DNA of 21,978 nt, taken from IMG/VR virus record IMGVR_UViG_3300010354_000774, positions 1 through 21,978 of that record. One strand, 5' to 3'. The DNA comes from a virus. The notes beneath the pieces were generated by a model. That model was not told the DNA's origin, did not search any database, and was given only the letters and a program-made list of their open reading frames with translations. This document shows positions 7,514 through 13,923 of this stretch, in pieces. The first letter of the stretch is position 1; each line of letters begins with the position of its first letter. Both the position numbers and the translations under genes were made by a program.

Positions 7514-8005
7514 TTAATCGGTATAAGTATTGAAATAATCGTCTATGACGGCTTCGGCATTAGCCAAACTGCGGCGTAACTTTTCTTTATCAGTAAATTT
7601 AATCCATACGCCTTCATTATCGCCATACTCTTTTACGGCAGTTAATTTAACTACTTGCTCATCATCTTCATAAGCAACGCCAGTTAAACCATCAAGCACA
7701 GCGCGCGATAATTTATCTATGTCTGGGCGTATGTATGGCTCATTGCGCGTTACAGTTTTTGGTTTTTTAAGCACAAACGTTAAATGAATTTCTACGCCTT
7801 GTTGTGCTTTTTGAAAGATAGCCGAACGTGCTTTGTTGGCAATATCAGCGCGCCATAACGCTAAATCTTGTGCGCGCACATGAATAGCGTGTCCGTTAAT
7901 AAATTTTAGGGAGCCTTGTGGAACTGGTCTGCCGCTTACGAAAAAGTCGGCTTTAATACCAGTTTCTTCTTTGCCAATGTTGCCACGCGGCACAAGGGGT
8001 TCCAT
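7514..8005 (-). CDS. rusA: RusA-family Holliday junction resolvase
   Basis: RusA cuts four-way DNA junctions formed during recombination and replication. The sequence shows VSGRPVPQGSLKFI near the N-terminus and the metal-binding run RPDIDKLSRAVLDGLTGVAYEDDEQVV, with the conserved Asp residues. The start is uncertain. The ATG at 8005 gives about 163 residues but has a poor ribosome site and overlaps the upstream lysozyme-like gene by 53 bases; a TTG at 8017 is also open. The natural family start would be near the IKADFFV segment. It is grouped with ssb, Bet/RecT and the Cas4-like nuclease genes. Confidence 0.9.
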   Translation of the reverse strand: MEPLVPRGNIGKEETGIKADFFVSGRPVPQGSLKFINGHAIHVRAQDLALWRADIANKARSAIFQKAQQGVEIHLTFVLKKPKTVTRNEPYIRPDIDKLSRAVLDGLTGVAYEDDEQVVKLTAVKEYGDNEGVWIKFTDKEKLRRSLANAEAVIDDYFNTYTD

Positions 8006-8354
8006 AACGGTGCTCAATATAGCGCAATCCGTTATTAATTTGAGCCATTGGGTGCTTATTCTTCTCTTTTAACATTTGGGCAATTCCAAACGCTGTGCTG
8101 TGCGGATTATCGGCTAAATGATTCCAGCCTGATTCTTTGCCCCATAATCTTGCTAGGCAAACATATTGTTTTTTGTTCCAGTTGTATTTTTTAAGCGCAA
8201 TTCGTGCGTAATCTTTTGGATTATTCATCGCAAGATTCTGTAACAGTTGAATTTGCGACATTTTAGGCGCCTGTGCCTCGGCAGGGCTGGCTAGTGATAA
8301 AAACATGCCGATTATTGCTATAAACGATACTTTGATTTTTTTGATGTGTTTCAT
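7953..8354 (-). CDS. Secreted lysozyme-like (SLT / transglycosylase-type) protein
   Basis: The 133-residue product begins with a classical signal peptide: basic MKHIKKIK, a hydrophobic stretch (VSFIAIIGMFLSLA) and an SPAEA cleavage-like end near residue 27. The rest has the pattern of actinobacterial transglycosylase-like domains: CLARLWGKESGWNHLADN, with a Glu placed like the catalytic one, then FGIAQM, then INNGLRYIEHRYGTPCAAW and a final HWQRRNWY. It would act on peptidoglycan outside the membrane. The gene sits among replication genes, not beside the CHAP endolysin. The start has AAGGAG upstream. Confidence 0.85.
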   Translation of the reverse strand: MKHIKKIKVSFIAIIGMFLSLASPAEAQAPKMSQIQLLQNLAMNNPKDYARIALKKYNWNKKQYVCLARLWGKESGWNHLADNPHSTAFGIAQMLKEKNKHPMAQINNGLRYIEHRYGTPCAAWQHWQRRNWY

Positions 8355-8365
8355 ATTGCTACTCC

Positions 8366-8677
8366 TTACAGAGTGCGAGTTTTATTCGCCTCTTGTTTTT
8401 CGTAGTTTTCTGTATTTTTATATGATGAACGCTCTCTTAGGCGTTGTGCCATTTCTTCACTACTGGCAGATGTGCGTTGTATGTGCGCTCTTTCAGGGTC
8501 ACATACCGAGCAGAATTGAACGCCATCATACCAAGTTTCCACTTTTGTTTCCACGCCGTTACGCGTAACAATTTTTGTGTCAGAATAACGGACGTGAATC
8601 CAGCCGCGCTCGCAACCATCAGTATGTGTGCAACGGCAATTAACTTTACGGCAATGATTTTCGTTTGTCCCTAACAT
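8366..8677 (-). CDS. Cys-rich small protein, possibly zinc-binding
   Basis: This 103-residue protein has an N-terminal block of cysteines and histidines (CRKVNCRCTHTDGCERGW) and a second pair CSVC near residue 58, which together could bind zinc. The C-terminal third is charged and probably disordered. The start ATG overlaps the stop of the upstream 53-residue gene (TAATG) and uses the AAGGAACTG site within it. I do not recognise a named family; similar Cys-rich proteins occur in actinophages. Function unknown. Confidence 0.75.
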   Translation of the reverse strand: MLGTNENHCRKVNCRCTHTDGCERGWIHVRYSDTKIVTRNGVETKVETWYDGVQFCSVCDPERAHIQRTSASSEEMAQRLRERSSYKNTENYEKQEANKTRTL

Positions 8678-8838
8678 TACAGTTCCTTTCTTAGTGCGTT
8701 GAGTGCTTGGTCTAGTGCCATTTCATGCCCTTCTTTGTAAATAAACGCCAACTCATTTGCCGGCGTATCTGTTATGCGTAATTCTTCAATCTCGCGTAAC
8801 AGTTTAGATATGAATTCAAAATGGTCAATTTGCGCCAT
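8677..8838 (-). CDS. Small hypothetical protein of 53 residues
   Basis: The frame opens with ATG at 8838 and encodes MAQIDHFEFISKLLREIEEL and ends NALRKEL. It starts inside the end of the preceding gene (14-base overlap) with AGGCAAAACGC upstream. Its TAA overlaps the next ATG, and its last codons carry the ribosome site of that gene. Such tight nesting argues that it is real. It appears as two amphipathic helices around a short turn. Function unknown. Confidence 0.7.
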   Translation of the reverse strand: MAQIDHFEFISKLLREIEELRITDTPANELAFIYKEGHEMALDQALNALRKEL

Positions 8839-9100
8839 GCGTTTTGCCTAACGCTATATCGGCACAAATGGCTTGAACACCGAGTAAAGCGTTATCAATG
8901 CCACCACTTATTTTCATTATCTTTGCGCGGTTTTCTAACGGTTTAAAATCGCAAATATCGTTATAGATTTGTAGCCGTATTTGTTTTTCAAGTGTTTTTA
9001 TTACTTGCTTTGCCAAGTCTGTGGCTTGTTCGTTTGGCGTGTCTAGGCGTAGTTGCCCATCTTCAACATACCAATGATTTTCTTTACAATTGTTTTCCAT
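8825..9100 (-). CDS. Hypothetical protein, helical
   Basis: The 91-residue product begins MENNCKENHWYVEDGQLRL, then has a long predicted helix (ATDLAKQVIKTLEKQIRLQI) and a second helical region ending ADIALGKTHGAN. AGAAAGG lies about eight bases before the ATG. No family is recognised. It belongs to the early operon between the initiator-like gene and the Cys-rich small genes. Confidence 0.75.
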   Translation of the reverse strand: MENNCKENHWYVEDGQLRLDTPNEQATDLAKQVIKTLEKQIRLQIYNDICDFKPLENRAKIMKISGGIDNALLGVQAICADIALGKTHGAN

Positions 9101-9127
9101 TTTGCCGCCTTTCTGCCGTGCGCCTTG

Positions 9128-9152
9128 TTGCGCGGATTAAACAACTGCGCAA
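9128..9152 (-). repeat. Conserved-loop hairpin, copy 1
   Basis: A perfect 6-bp stem TTGCGC / GCGCAA encloses a 13-nt loop that reads AGTTGTTTAATCC on the minus strand. It begins directly after the TAA stop of the replication-initiator-like gene. Closely related loops occur at 13533-13553, 15771-15785, 17254-17266 and on the plus strand at 17617-17637. There is no T-run after it, so it would be a weak terminator at most. Confidence 0.65.
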
Positions 9153-9989
9153 TTAATTTTGCGCCGCCTTTTCCTTATACATGTTTTGCGCCACTCGGTA
9201 AGCGTAACTAACCAAATCAGTTAAGTCTTTGCTCGCCGCTTCATCAATTGCTAATAAGGCTATACGACCAAATCTCTTAGTCATTTGCCCAATTCTGCCA
9301 ATTTCTTGACTTGATAACTGGCGCGTTTGTAGTTCAGCCACATACCAAGCGGTTAGTGCGATACAGCCGCCTATATCGTTATTGGTGTGTAACTTATCCC
9401 ACTCATCTTCAACAAGCCGAGATAGATTCCATGCGTTAATGCCATTGGCTCTCGCTTCAGCAAGTTTGTTTGAGATATTTTCTACGGCAAGTTTGGCACT
9501 AGCCACTCTCGGCGCAGGTAGTTCTTTAGTATTTATCTCTGTATTCTGTGTTCTGTCCTCTGTATTCTGTATTCTGTATTCTGAGGACGTAACTAACGCG
9601 TTATCCCAATCGTCATCACCGCCTTCCGATTCCGCGTTAGTGTTTTCTTGTGTTTTTTGGCGTTCTCTATAACGCTTTTGGCGCTCACGTGTTAAAGACC
9701 GCTTTTGTTCCACTTCACTCTTAGATGTTTGATGTGCCAAATAATCGTGAATACGAAATCCGTTATTTTCAACGTCATCTAGCCATAAACCAACGCTTGA
9801 TAGTTCGGCAATCGCCGCCATATCTCCGTTAGCCAGCCTGCTTGCTATTGACATTGGCACAAATCCGTCTGTCAAATAACGACCTGCGTAACACAAGCCA
9901 CTTATATGAACACGAAATGCCAAGTCAGATAGTCCAACAATTTTGGGGTGGTCGGGGAATCCATCATCTATTTTTACCCATGTTGCCAT
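9153..9989 (-). CDS. Replication-initiator-like DNA-binding protein
   Basis: This 278-residue protein opens with MATWVKIDDGFPDHPKIVGL and a winged-helix-like domain (about 1-95), in the style of phage replication initiators and DnaD/O-like proteins. A charged linker follows (SEVEQKRSLTRERQKRYRER, then acidic and Asn/Thr-rich), then a helical C-terminal domain (about 160-278) with AIDEAASKDLTDLVSYAYRV. The linker is partly encoded by a heptamer repeat (9542-9583) that resembles origin iterons, as in lambda O. Neighbours are nuclease, Bet/RecT, RusA and SSB genes. A purely regulatory role is possible. AGAAAGG precedes the ATG. Confidence 0.7.
   Translation of the reverse strand: MATWVKIDDGFPDHPKIVGLSDLAFRVHISGLCYAGRYLTDGFVPMSIASRLANGDMAAIAELSSVGLWLDDVENNGFRIHDYLAHQTSKSEVEQKRSLTRERQKRYRERQKTQENTNAESEGGDDDWDNALVTSSEYRIQNTEDRTQNTEINTKELPAPRVASAKLAVENISNKLAEARANGINAWNLSRLVEDEWDKLHTNNDIGGCIALTAWYVAELQTRQLSSQEIGRIGQMTKRFGRIALLAIDEAASKDLTDLVSYAYRVAQNMYKEKAAQN
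9542..9583. repeat. Six tandem 7-bp repeats inside the initiator-like gene (candidate origin iterons)
   Basis: On the plus strand the units read TATTCTG, TGTTCTG, TCCTCTG, TATTCTG, TATTCTG, TATTCTG without a gap. A degenerate unit (ATCTCTG) precedes them at 9535-9541. They encode a seven-residue protein repeat (YRIQNTE, DRTQNTE). Repeats within a phage initiator gene can be the replication origin. The alternative is simple slippage in a disordered linker. Confidence 0.75.
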
Positions 9990-9991
9990 GA

Positions 9992-10276
9992 TTAAACCTT
10001 TCTTAGTCCTAGTGCTATATCGGCGGCTTCATTCCAAATCGCCTCTATAACTTTCCAATGTTCGGCACTTTCTGTCATGTTTTTATCTTCAAACATTTCT
10101 TTCCAATAACAAGATTCCGAGGCGCGTTGTCTTAGTTGTTTTTCAATCAAATCACGCACTTCTTGCTCTGTTAGCGGTAAAAAACGTTCCATGTTGTATG
10201 AGGAACAAGTCGGCTGATGTGCTTCCGCTATATGTTCATTACATTCCACGCAAAGATTTTCGTTTGTGTATGGCAT
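9992..10276 (-). CDS. Small hypothetical protein with CxxC motif
   Basis: The 94-residue product begins MPYTNENLCVECNEHIAEAH and then HQPTC, so residues 9-12 plus a nearby His/Cys pair could hold a zinc ion. The rest is helical and acidic (QEVRDLIEKQLRQRASESCY). The ATG overlaps the stop of the nuclease gene by one base (TAATG), so expression is coupled. This zinc-ribbon plus helix layout recurs among small phage proteins, but I do not assign a function. Confidence 0.75.
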   Translation of the reverse strand: MPYTNENLCVECNEHIAEAHQPTCSSYNMERFLPLTEQEVRDLIEKQLRQRASESCYWKEMFEDKNMTESAEHWKVIEAIWNEAADIALGLRKV

Positions 10277-11190
10277 TATTTCACCGTCAATCGCATAGAA
10301 GAATCTCCTTGCTTTGTCGGAACAAAACCTAGGAGTTTTTTGACTTCTTGCTCATCAACACTTGTGCGCCCATTGATTTGGCTCCAAGATACTTTGACGC
10401 CATCAGGCGTTACGCCATTAACGTTTTCCAATGCCGCTTTAACGCCATCTTTTTGTGACGTTAATTCTTTTATTTGGCTGTCTAGTTCCAAATAACGCTT
10501 TACGGCAGAAATTACTGTTGTATCTTCAATAATTTCGCCTGTAAATTCTTTTCCCTTGCCACCACACTTCTCGCCAAAATACGGACAATAATGTTGGCAA
10601 AATTGTGCCGCGTAGCGTTCAGGTTCGGGTGCCGTGTCACGTGATTGAACGTCACGTAGCCAAGCAATTGCCTCTAAAGCAATTTGCTCGTTGTATTCCT
10701 CTGTGTGTATCTTAATTTGGCGTTCATCGCCGTCACGTGGAATGGCTACTAGAGTTACAGTTTTTGGCGTAGCGTTGCCAGCCTTCTGAATAAGCCACGC
10801 ATAAACTTGAACCTGCCAACGTTGTTGTTTGCTTGGAAAATAATCTAAGTTTTTTAACTTGGTTGTTTTCCAATCTACAACGGCTCCAATTTCGGGAATA
10901 TACAAATCAACATGACCTTTTAAGCCGTCATATTCCAATTCTTCTTCCAGCCAGTATTCACCCCATGATTCTTTTACTAACGCTTCCTCAATCATTTTGT
11001 GAATTGCTGTTCCCATTAATGCTGGCAGGCGTAACGTATTTGTATTAGTTTTTTCTGCCTTGTTGAGTTGTAGCCATACTTGTTTGCGACAACCGCCTAA
11101 TTGCGATACACCGATTTGCTCTTGTTGTGAGCGTTCGCGGTTGTTATCGTAACTTGTAAGTGCTTTCATTAACACTTCATCAATTTTCAT
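10276..11190 (-). CDS. Cas4/RecB-like PD-(D/E)XK nuclease
   Basis: This 304-residue protein is a DNA exonuclease candidate. The core motifs are GHVDLYIPE (Asp95) and VVDWKTTK (Asp106, Lys108), followed by the QVQVYAW helix (126-132), and His64 lies in an upstream helix. Four cysteines, one near the N-terminus (34) and three in CQHYCPYFGEKC (198, 202, 209), match the iron-sulfur cluster layout of Cas4 and AddB. The last 80 residues form a coiled, charged extension. The gene is four small genes from the Bet/RecT annealase; such pairs make phage recombination systems, the nuclease resecting ends. GGGAAC precedes the ATG. Confidence 0.9.
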   Translation of the reverse strand: MKIDEVLMKALTSYDNNRERSQQEQIGVSQLGGCRKQVWLQLNKAEKTNTNTLRLPALMGTAIHKMIEEALVKESWGEYWLEEELEYDGLKGHVDLYIPEIGAVVDWKTTKLKNLDYFPSKQQRWQVQVYAWLIQKAGNATPKTVTLVAIPRDGDERQIKIHTEEYNEQIALEAIAWLRDVQSRDTAPEPERYAAQFCQHYCPYFGEKCGGKGKEFTGEIIEDTTVISAVKRYLELDSQIKELTSQKDGVKAALENVNGVTPDGVKVSWSQINGRTSVDEQEVKKLLGFVPTKQGDSSMRLTVK

Positions 11191-11443
11191 AACTATGTTC
11201 CCTTCCGCCTAGTTTGTATGCCAATGTGTAAGCCATTTCGCTAAACGTTTCATCGGCAATTTGATTTACTGCTTTACTGTTATTAAAACGTTCCACAATA
11301 GATGACCATTGGGAATTTGTTGCTTCACTTATGCCCATCTCGGATAAAATGGCATTTAATTCTTCTTTTTCGTAGAAGATTAAACACAATTCTGCCGTGT
11401 CGGGCATATCTTTTATTATTTCTTTTAACTGTCCTACTTTCAT
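11180..11443 (-). CDS. Hypothetical protein upstream of the Cas4-like nuclease
   Basis: The 87-residue product starts MKVGQLKEIIKDMPDTAELC and is acidic and helical throughout, with no membrane segment. Its last four codons overlap the nuclease start. A strong GGAAGG site precedes the ATG. The opening resembles short modules of the form KVGELKEILKDLPD found in many bacterial and phage small proteins, but the function is unknown. Confidence 0.75.
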   Translation of the reverse strand: MKVGQLKEIIKDMPDTAELCLIFYEKEELNAILSEMGISEATNSQWSSIVERFNNSKAVNQIADETFSEMAYTLAYKLGGREHSYEN

Positions 11444-11453
11444 TTTTTCCTTC

Positions 11454-11792
11454 CTACATTTCTAAACTGGCTCTAACGGAAGTTCCGATAGAACGTGCAA
11501 TATCTACTTGCGTTCTAATACGCGTGGCATTAGCGCGCGCCGCTTTAACGGTTGCCTCTGCCACGTTTAGTGCCTGATACTGCTCGGCACATAAAACAAG
11601 TGCTTGGTCATTAACGTCTTGAACACGCAACTTATCGTTTATGTATGACAGCCGCGTTTTAGCCACCGCTATTTCATAAGTGGCTTTTGCCTTGTGATAG
11701 GCGTGTTCGGCTTGTTCTAAATAGGCATGTGAATCATCAACCTCTTTAGATAATGTTGCCAGCCTATTTTCTATAGCCTGTGGTGTAACCAT
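11454..11792 (-). CDS. Coiled-coil hypothetical protein
   Basis: From the ATG at 11792 the product is 112 residues, almost wholly coiled coil (AIENRLATLSKEVDDSHAYL, AEATVKAARANATRIRTQVD). The ATG is chosen because GGAAAGGA lies just upstream; a GTG nine codons further up is open but lacks a site. It begins inside the end of the small zinc-ribbon gene. Genes of this shape accompany phage recombination proteins, but the family is not recognised. Confidence 0.75.
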   Translation of the reverse strand: MVTPQAIENRLATLSKEVDDSHAYLEQAEHAYHKAKATYEIAVAKTRLSYINDKLRVQDVNDQALVLCAEQYQALNVAEATVKAARANATRIRTQVDIARSIGTSVRASLEM

Positions 11793-11892
11793 TTGGCTTA
11801 TCCTTTCCAGTATTGCCACAAATTGAACATTGCGCCAACGGGTCTGTTTTCCAGTTGGCGCAATACCAACAGCGATATGGCTCGTTACTCAC
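11764..11892 (-). CDS. Small zinc-ribbon protein (about 42 residues)
   Basis: Opening at GTG 11892 (or ATG 11901), the frame encodes SNEPYRCWYCANWKTDPLAQ followed by CSICGNTGKDKP and ends YTTGYRK. Two CxxC knuckles eleven residues apart are the mark of a zinc ribbon. GGAAAAA lies before the GTG. It overlaps the upstream gene end and the start of the coiled-coil gene, and contains the latter's ribosome site. It is probably a nucleic-acid or protein-binding accessory factor. Confidence 0.65.
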   Translation of the reverse strand: MSNEPYRCWYCANWKTDPLAQCSICGNTGKDKPNGYTTGYRK

Positions 11893-12121
11893 TTTTTCCA
11901 TGAGCAATTACGCCAATTATGATAATTAGTGCTTCATCTTGCGAGAAGCCAGCGAGTATTAAATTGCCATACAACTCAAACAATTTATCTACTGGAATAG
12001 CCAATTCAAACTCTTTTTCTTTTGCGATTGGCTTAATTGTTATTTTTGTTTGTGTTCTTTTTGTTGCGCCATTTGAGTAGATTTGCTCAAAAAAGGCAAG
12101 TGTTTCTTTATCTATGTCCAT
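11885..12121 (-). CDS. Hypothetical protein with hydrophobic C-terminus
   Basis: The 78-residue product begins MDIDKETLAFFEQIYSNG. The C-terminal stretch (LYGNLILAGFSQDEALIIII) is hydrophobic but interrupted by charged residues, so a buried helix pair is more likely than a membrane span. The ATG overlaps the stop of the upstream gene (TAATG), with AGGAG ahead. Function unknown. Confidence 0.75.
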   Translation of the reverse strand: MDIDKETLAFFEQIYSNGATKRTQTKITIKPIAKEKEFELAIPVDKLFELYGNLILAGFSQDEALIIIIGVIAHGKSE

Positions 12122-12447
12122 TACATACTCCTAATTGTTCGTAGTTCAAACACGTTTTCCCATTGTGGGTTGTTGGCAATAATGAGCCGTGAATAATGTG
12201 GCGCATAATTGTTATTTATCTTGAAATCAGAATTGGGGTCATCTGTTTCCATGTAATAGTTCCAGCGCAAAACCTCAAATAACATTTTGATACCGATTTT
12301 GCGCCTTCCGCGATTAACCATTTCTCTAGTCATTGATTCCAATGCCGTATAAACCTGCGGATTAAGTCTGTGAAATTCTTCAAACTTATCCGCAGGTGAT
12401 ATGACGCCAGTTAGATTTAATTCCAAATTATGGAATGAATTAGACAT
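12121..12447 (-). CDS. Conserved-type phage hypothetical protein next to Bet/RecT
   Basis: The 108-residue product has the pattern FEEFHRLNPQVYTALESMTR, then RGRRKIGIKMLFEVLRWNYY, DFKINNNYAPHYSRL and a final FELRTI. I recall this pattern in a family of phage proteins of unknown function that often sit near recombination or replication genes. The ATG overlaps the end of the Bet/RecT gene by 8 bases. A DNA-associated role is possible, but no catalytic motif is visible. Confidence 0.8.
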   Translation of the reverse strand: MSNSFHNLELNLTGVISPADKFEEFHRLNPQVYTALESMTREMVNRGRRKIGIKMLFEVLRWNYYMETDDPNSDFKINNNYAPHYSRLIIANNPQWENVFELRTIRSM

Positions 12448-13285
12448 TAGTTGCGCCTAAATTATCTTTAAGTGCTTGTAACGCCGTTAGTTTGGTGCGC
12501 CGCATTAATATCTCGTTTTTGAGAGTTGTCGGCTCATCATTGTCCGTTGGCTTAAATTGATAATCTAAATAGGTTTTATGGCGTTCATATAACGCTTTTA
12601 GTGCCTCAATAGATTCAATTGCGTCTGCCTCGTCCAATATCTTTCTTAAATCAACAGTTAATTCTGCGCTTGCCACAAATTGCTTTGTAGGCACTTCAAC
12701 TGTTGCGATAACTGGCGTTTGGCTTGTTACGTCAGCCTGTTCCATTTCTTCTGCCGTATAGATACCCGACAAATCATTTGGAAATGCTTTACGTAACGCC
12801 AACGATTCGGCACATTTAGCCAACATAACGTCAGCCATCTTGTTCCATAAGCCCATTGGCTTGTTGTCCTTGCCAAGTGGGCAATATGAATCAAAACGCG
12901 CCACAGCCCAAAGCGGTTCGGAGAATCCTTTACGGAATACGCCGACTTTTGCCGCGATAGGCGGTGTTGATTGAAGCCATACGTCTGTCCATTCGCCATC
13001 TTCGCCACACCAAAATGGTCCAGCCTGTCCAGCGTATTCGCCACTACGTTGCGCCACGATACGTAATCCATCAATACTTGCCTGAATTGTGTATCTGCCG
13101 CCGCGATTAATCATGTAAATCTGCCTAGCGAAAGGGTCAAGACCAGTTCGCTGTGCGAAATGTAGAAAAACTGCCAAGTCGCCTTTTGGTGCGCCTTGTA
13201 GTCCTAATTGATTAAGTGCGGCGATTTGTTTATCGTCCCAAAACGCTTGCTCGGTTGATACGGCAAGTGTTGCGTTATTACTCAT
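12440..13285 (-). CDS. bet: Bet/RecT-family single-strand annealing protein
   Basis: This 281-residue protein pairs complementary single strands during phage recombination. Diagnostic segments are LAVFLHFAQRTGLDPFARQI, then YTIQASIDGLRIVAQRSGEY, WAVARFDSYCPLGKD and KCAESLALRKAFPNDLSGIY followed by TAEEM, all characteristic of lambda Bet and its relatives. The last 90 residues form a variable tail. AGGGAG lies before the ATG. With the Cas4-like nuclease, SSB and RusA it makes a complete recombination set: resection, annealing and junction resolution. Confidence 0.95.
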   Translation of the reverse strand: MSNNATLAVSTEQAFWDDKQIAALNQLGLQGAPKGDLAVFLHFAQRTGLDPFARQIYMINRGGRYTIQASIDGLRIVAQRSGEYAGQAGPFWCGEDGEWTDVWLQSTPPIAAKVGVFRKGFSEPLWAVARFDSYCPLGKDNKPMGLWNKMADVMLAKCAESLALRKAFPNDLSGIYTAEEMEQADVTSQTPVIATVEVPTKQFVASAELTVDLRKILDEADAIESIEALKALYERHKTYLDYQFKPTDNDEPTTLKNEILMRRTKLTALQALKDNLGATNV

Positions 13286-13493
13286 TTGTTTCTCCCTTTG
13301 TTTTCTTTTCGCGTGACAAATTCAACCGATGAACAGTTGGATTTAGTTCGGCATGTGATAACGCGTCAATGATTACGGCACTTGCGTGTTCGCGTAATTC
13401 TTCTCGGCGTTCTTTTGGTGTTTGCTTTACTGCGCCTTCTTTCGGTTCAGGCATATCTACTCCGATAATTGCCTTCACTTTGATACGTGCCAT
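13278..13493 (-). CDS. Small basic hypothetical protein upstream of Bet
   Basis: The 71-residue product starts MARIKVKAIIGVDMPEPKEG and has a charged central helix (KERREELREHASAVIIDALS). It overlaps the Bet start by 8 bases, and AAAGGAAGG precedes its ATG. The sequence is rich in Lys, Arg and Glu without Cys or Trp. Not recognised; it may be a Bet accessory. Confidence 0.7.
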   Translation of the reverse strand: MARIKVKAIIGVDMPEPKEGAVKQTPKERREELREHASAVIIDALSHAELNPTVHRLNLSREKKTKGETNE

Positions 13494-13532
13494 TGGTTTG
13501 CCTTCCTTTGGTAAATAACCACCGCAATTTGC

Positions 13533-13553
13533 GGCGGATTAAACAACTGCGCC
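13533..13553 (-). repeat. Conserved-loop hairpin, copy 2
   Basis: On the minus strand GGCG-CAGTTGTTTAATC-CGCC has the 13-nt loop family sequence closed by a different stem from copy 1. It overlaps the stop codon of the small membrane protein (13553-13555). A partly overlapping palindrome, CCGCAATTTGCGG at 13522-13534, could form an alternative hairpin that excludes it. The next gene's ribosome site lies further downstream. Confidence 0.65.
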
Positions 13554-13783
13554 TAAAACCACGCCACTTGGCACTCGGTTGTAGTTGCGTTTGGTCGTAA
13601 ATCGCAATTCACATTAAAATGTAAGAAGAATTGCGCCACGAAAAAGCCAGCCACTAAAGACACGACAAAAACTAGGCGTCTGCCTCTAAGTGTTAATTTG
13701 CTGTCATTATTAAGGCGAATAAGAATCATTACGCCACTTGCGAACGCCATAGAAAATAAAATGGCTATTACATTACTTATCAT
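13553..13783 (-). CDS. Small membrane protein with two predicted spans
   Basis: The 76-residue product has two hydrophobic stretches: NVIAILFSMAFASGVMILI (about 4-22) and RLVFVVSLVAGFFVAQFFL (about 36-54), separated by a short basic loop (RLNNDSKLTLRGRR). Its C-terminal tail contains two Cys residues (NCDLR, TECQVAWF). GGAGG precedes the ATG. Short two-span proteins in phages can be holins, antiholins or superinfection-exclusion proteins; here, far from the endolysin, a holin role is less likely. Confidence 0.75.
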   Translation of the reverse strand: MISNVIAILFSMAFASGVMILIRLNNDSKLTLRGRRLVFVVSLVAGFFVAQFFLHFNVNCDLRPNATTTECQVAWF

Positions 13784-13814
13784 TTGGGTTGCCTCCAGTT
13801 GTAGATGATACTTG

Positions 13815-13901
13815 AAAAAACGATTAGGAACGTCATAGGCGCGTTAGCCATTTATGTAGCGTGTCTTTGTGTCACTACATAAAAGCCAACGCGCCTAATC
13901 G
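13815..13901 (-). terminator. Long bulged hairpin followed by six T: intrinsic terminator on the minus strand
   Basis: The arms are CGATTA / TAATCG at the base (13821-13826 and 13896-13901) and GGCGCGTT / AACGCGCC above (13838-13845 and 13888-13895), then GC pairs and TTATGTAG / CTACATAA (13852-13859 and 13875-13882). One arm has an 11-base insertion. On the minus strand the last base of the stem is followed directly by TTTTTT (13820-13815). It lies 20 bases after the stop of the DUF932-type gene, so it probably reduces transcription into the membrane protein and Bet genes. The rest of the intergenic interval shows nothing else. Confidence 0.7.
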
Positions 13902-13923
13902 GTTAGTTTGGCTGGTTAGTTAA

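Noticed and set aside
11828-11862. Inverted repeat ATTGCGCCAAC / GTTGGCGCAAT
   Set aside because: It lies inside the small zinc-ribbon gene, where codons for the two Cys knuckles explain much of it, and its loop is unrelated to the hairpin family.
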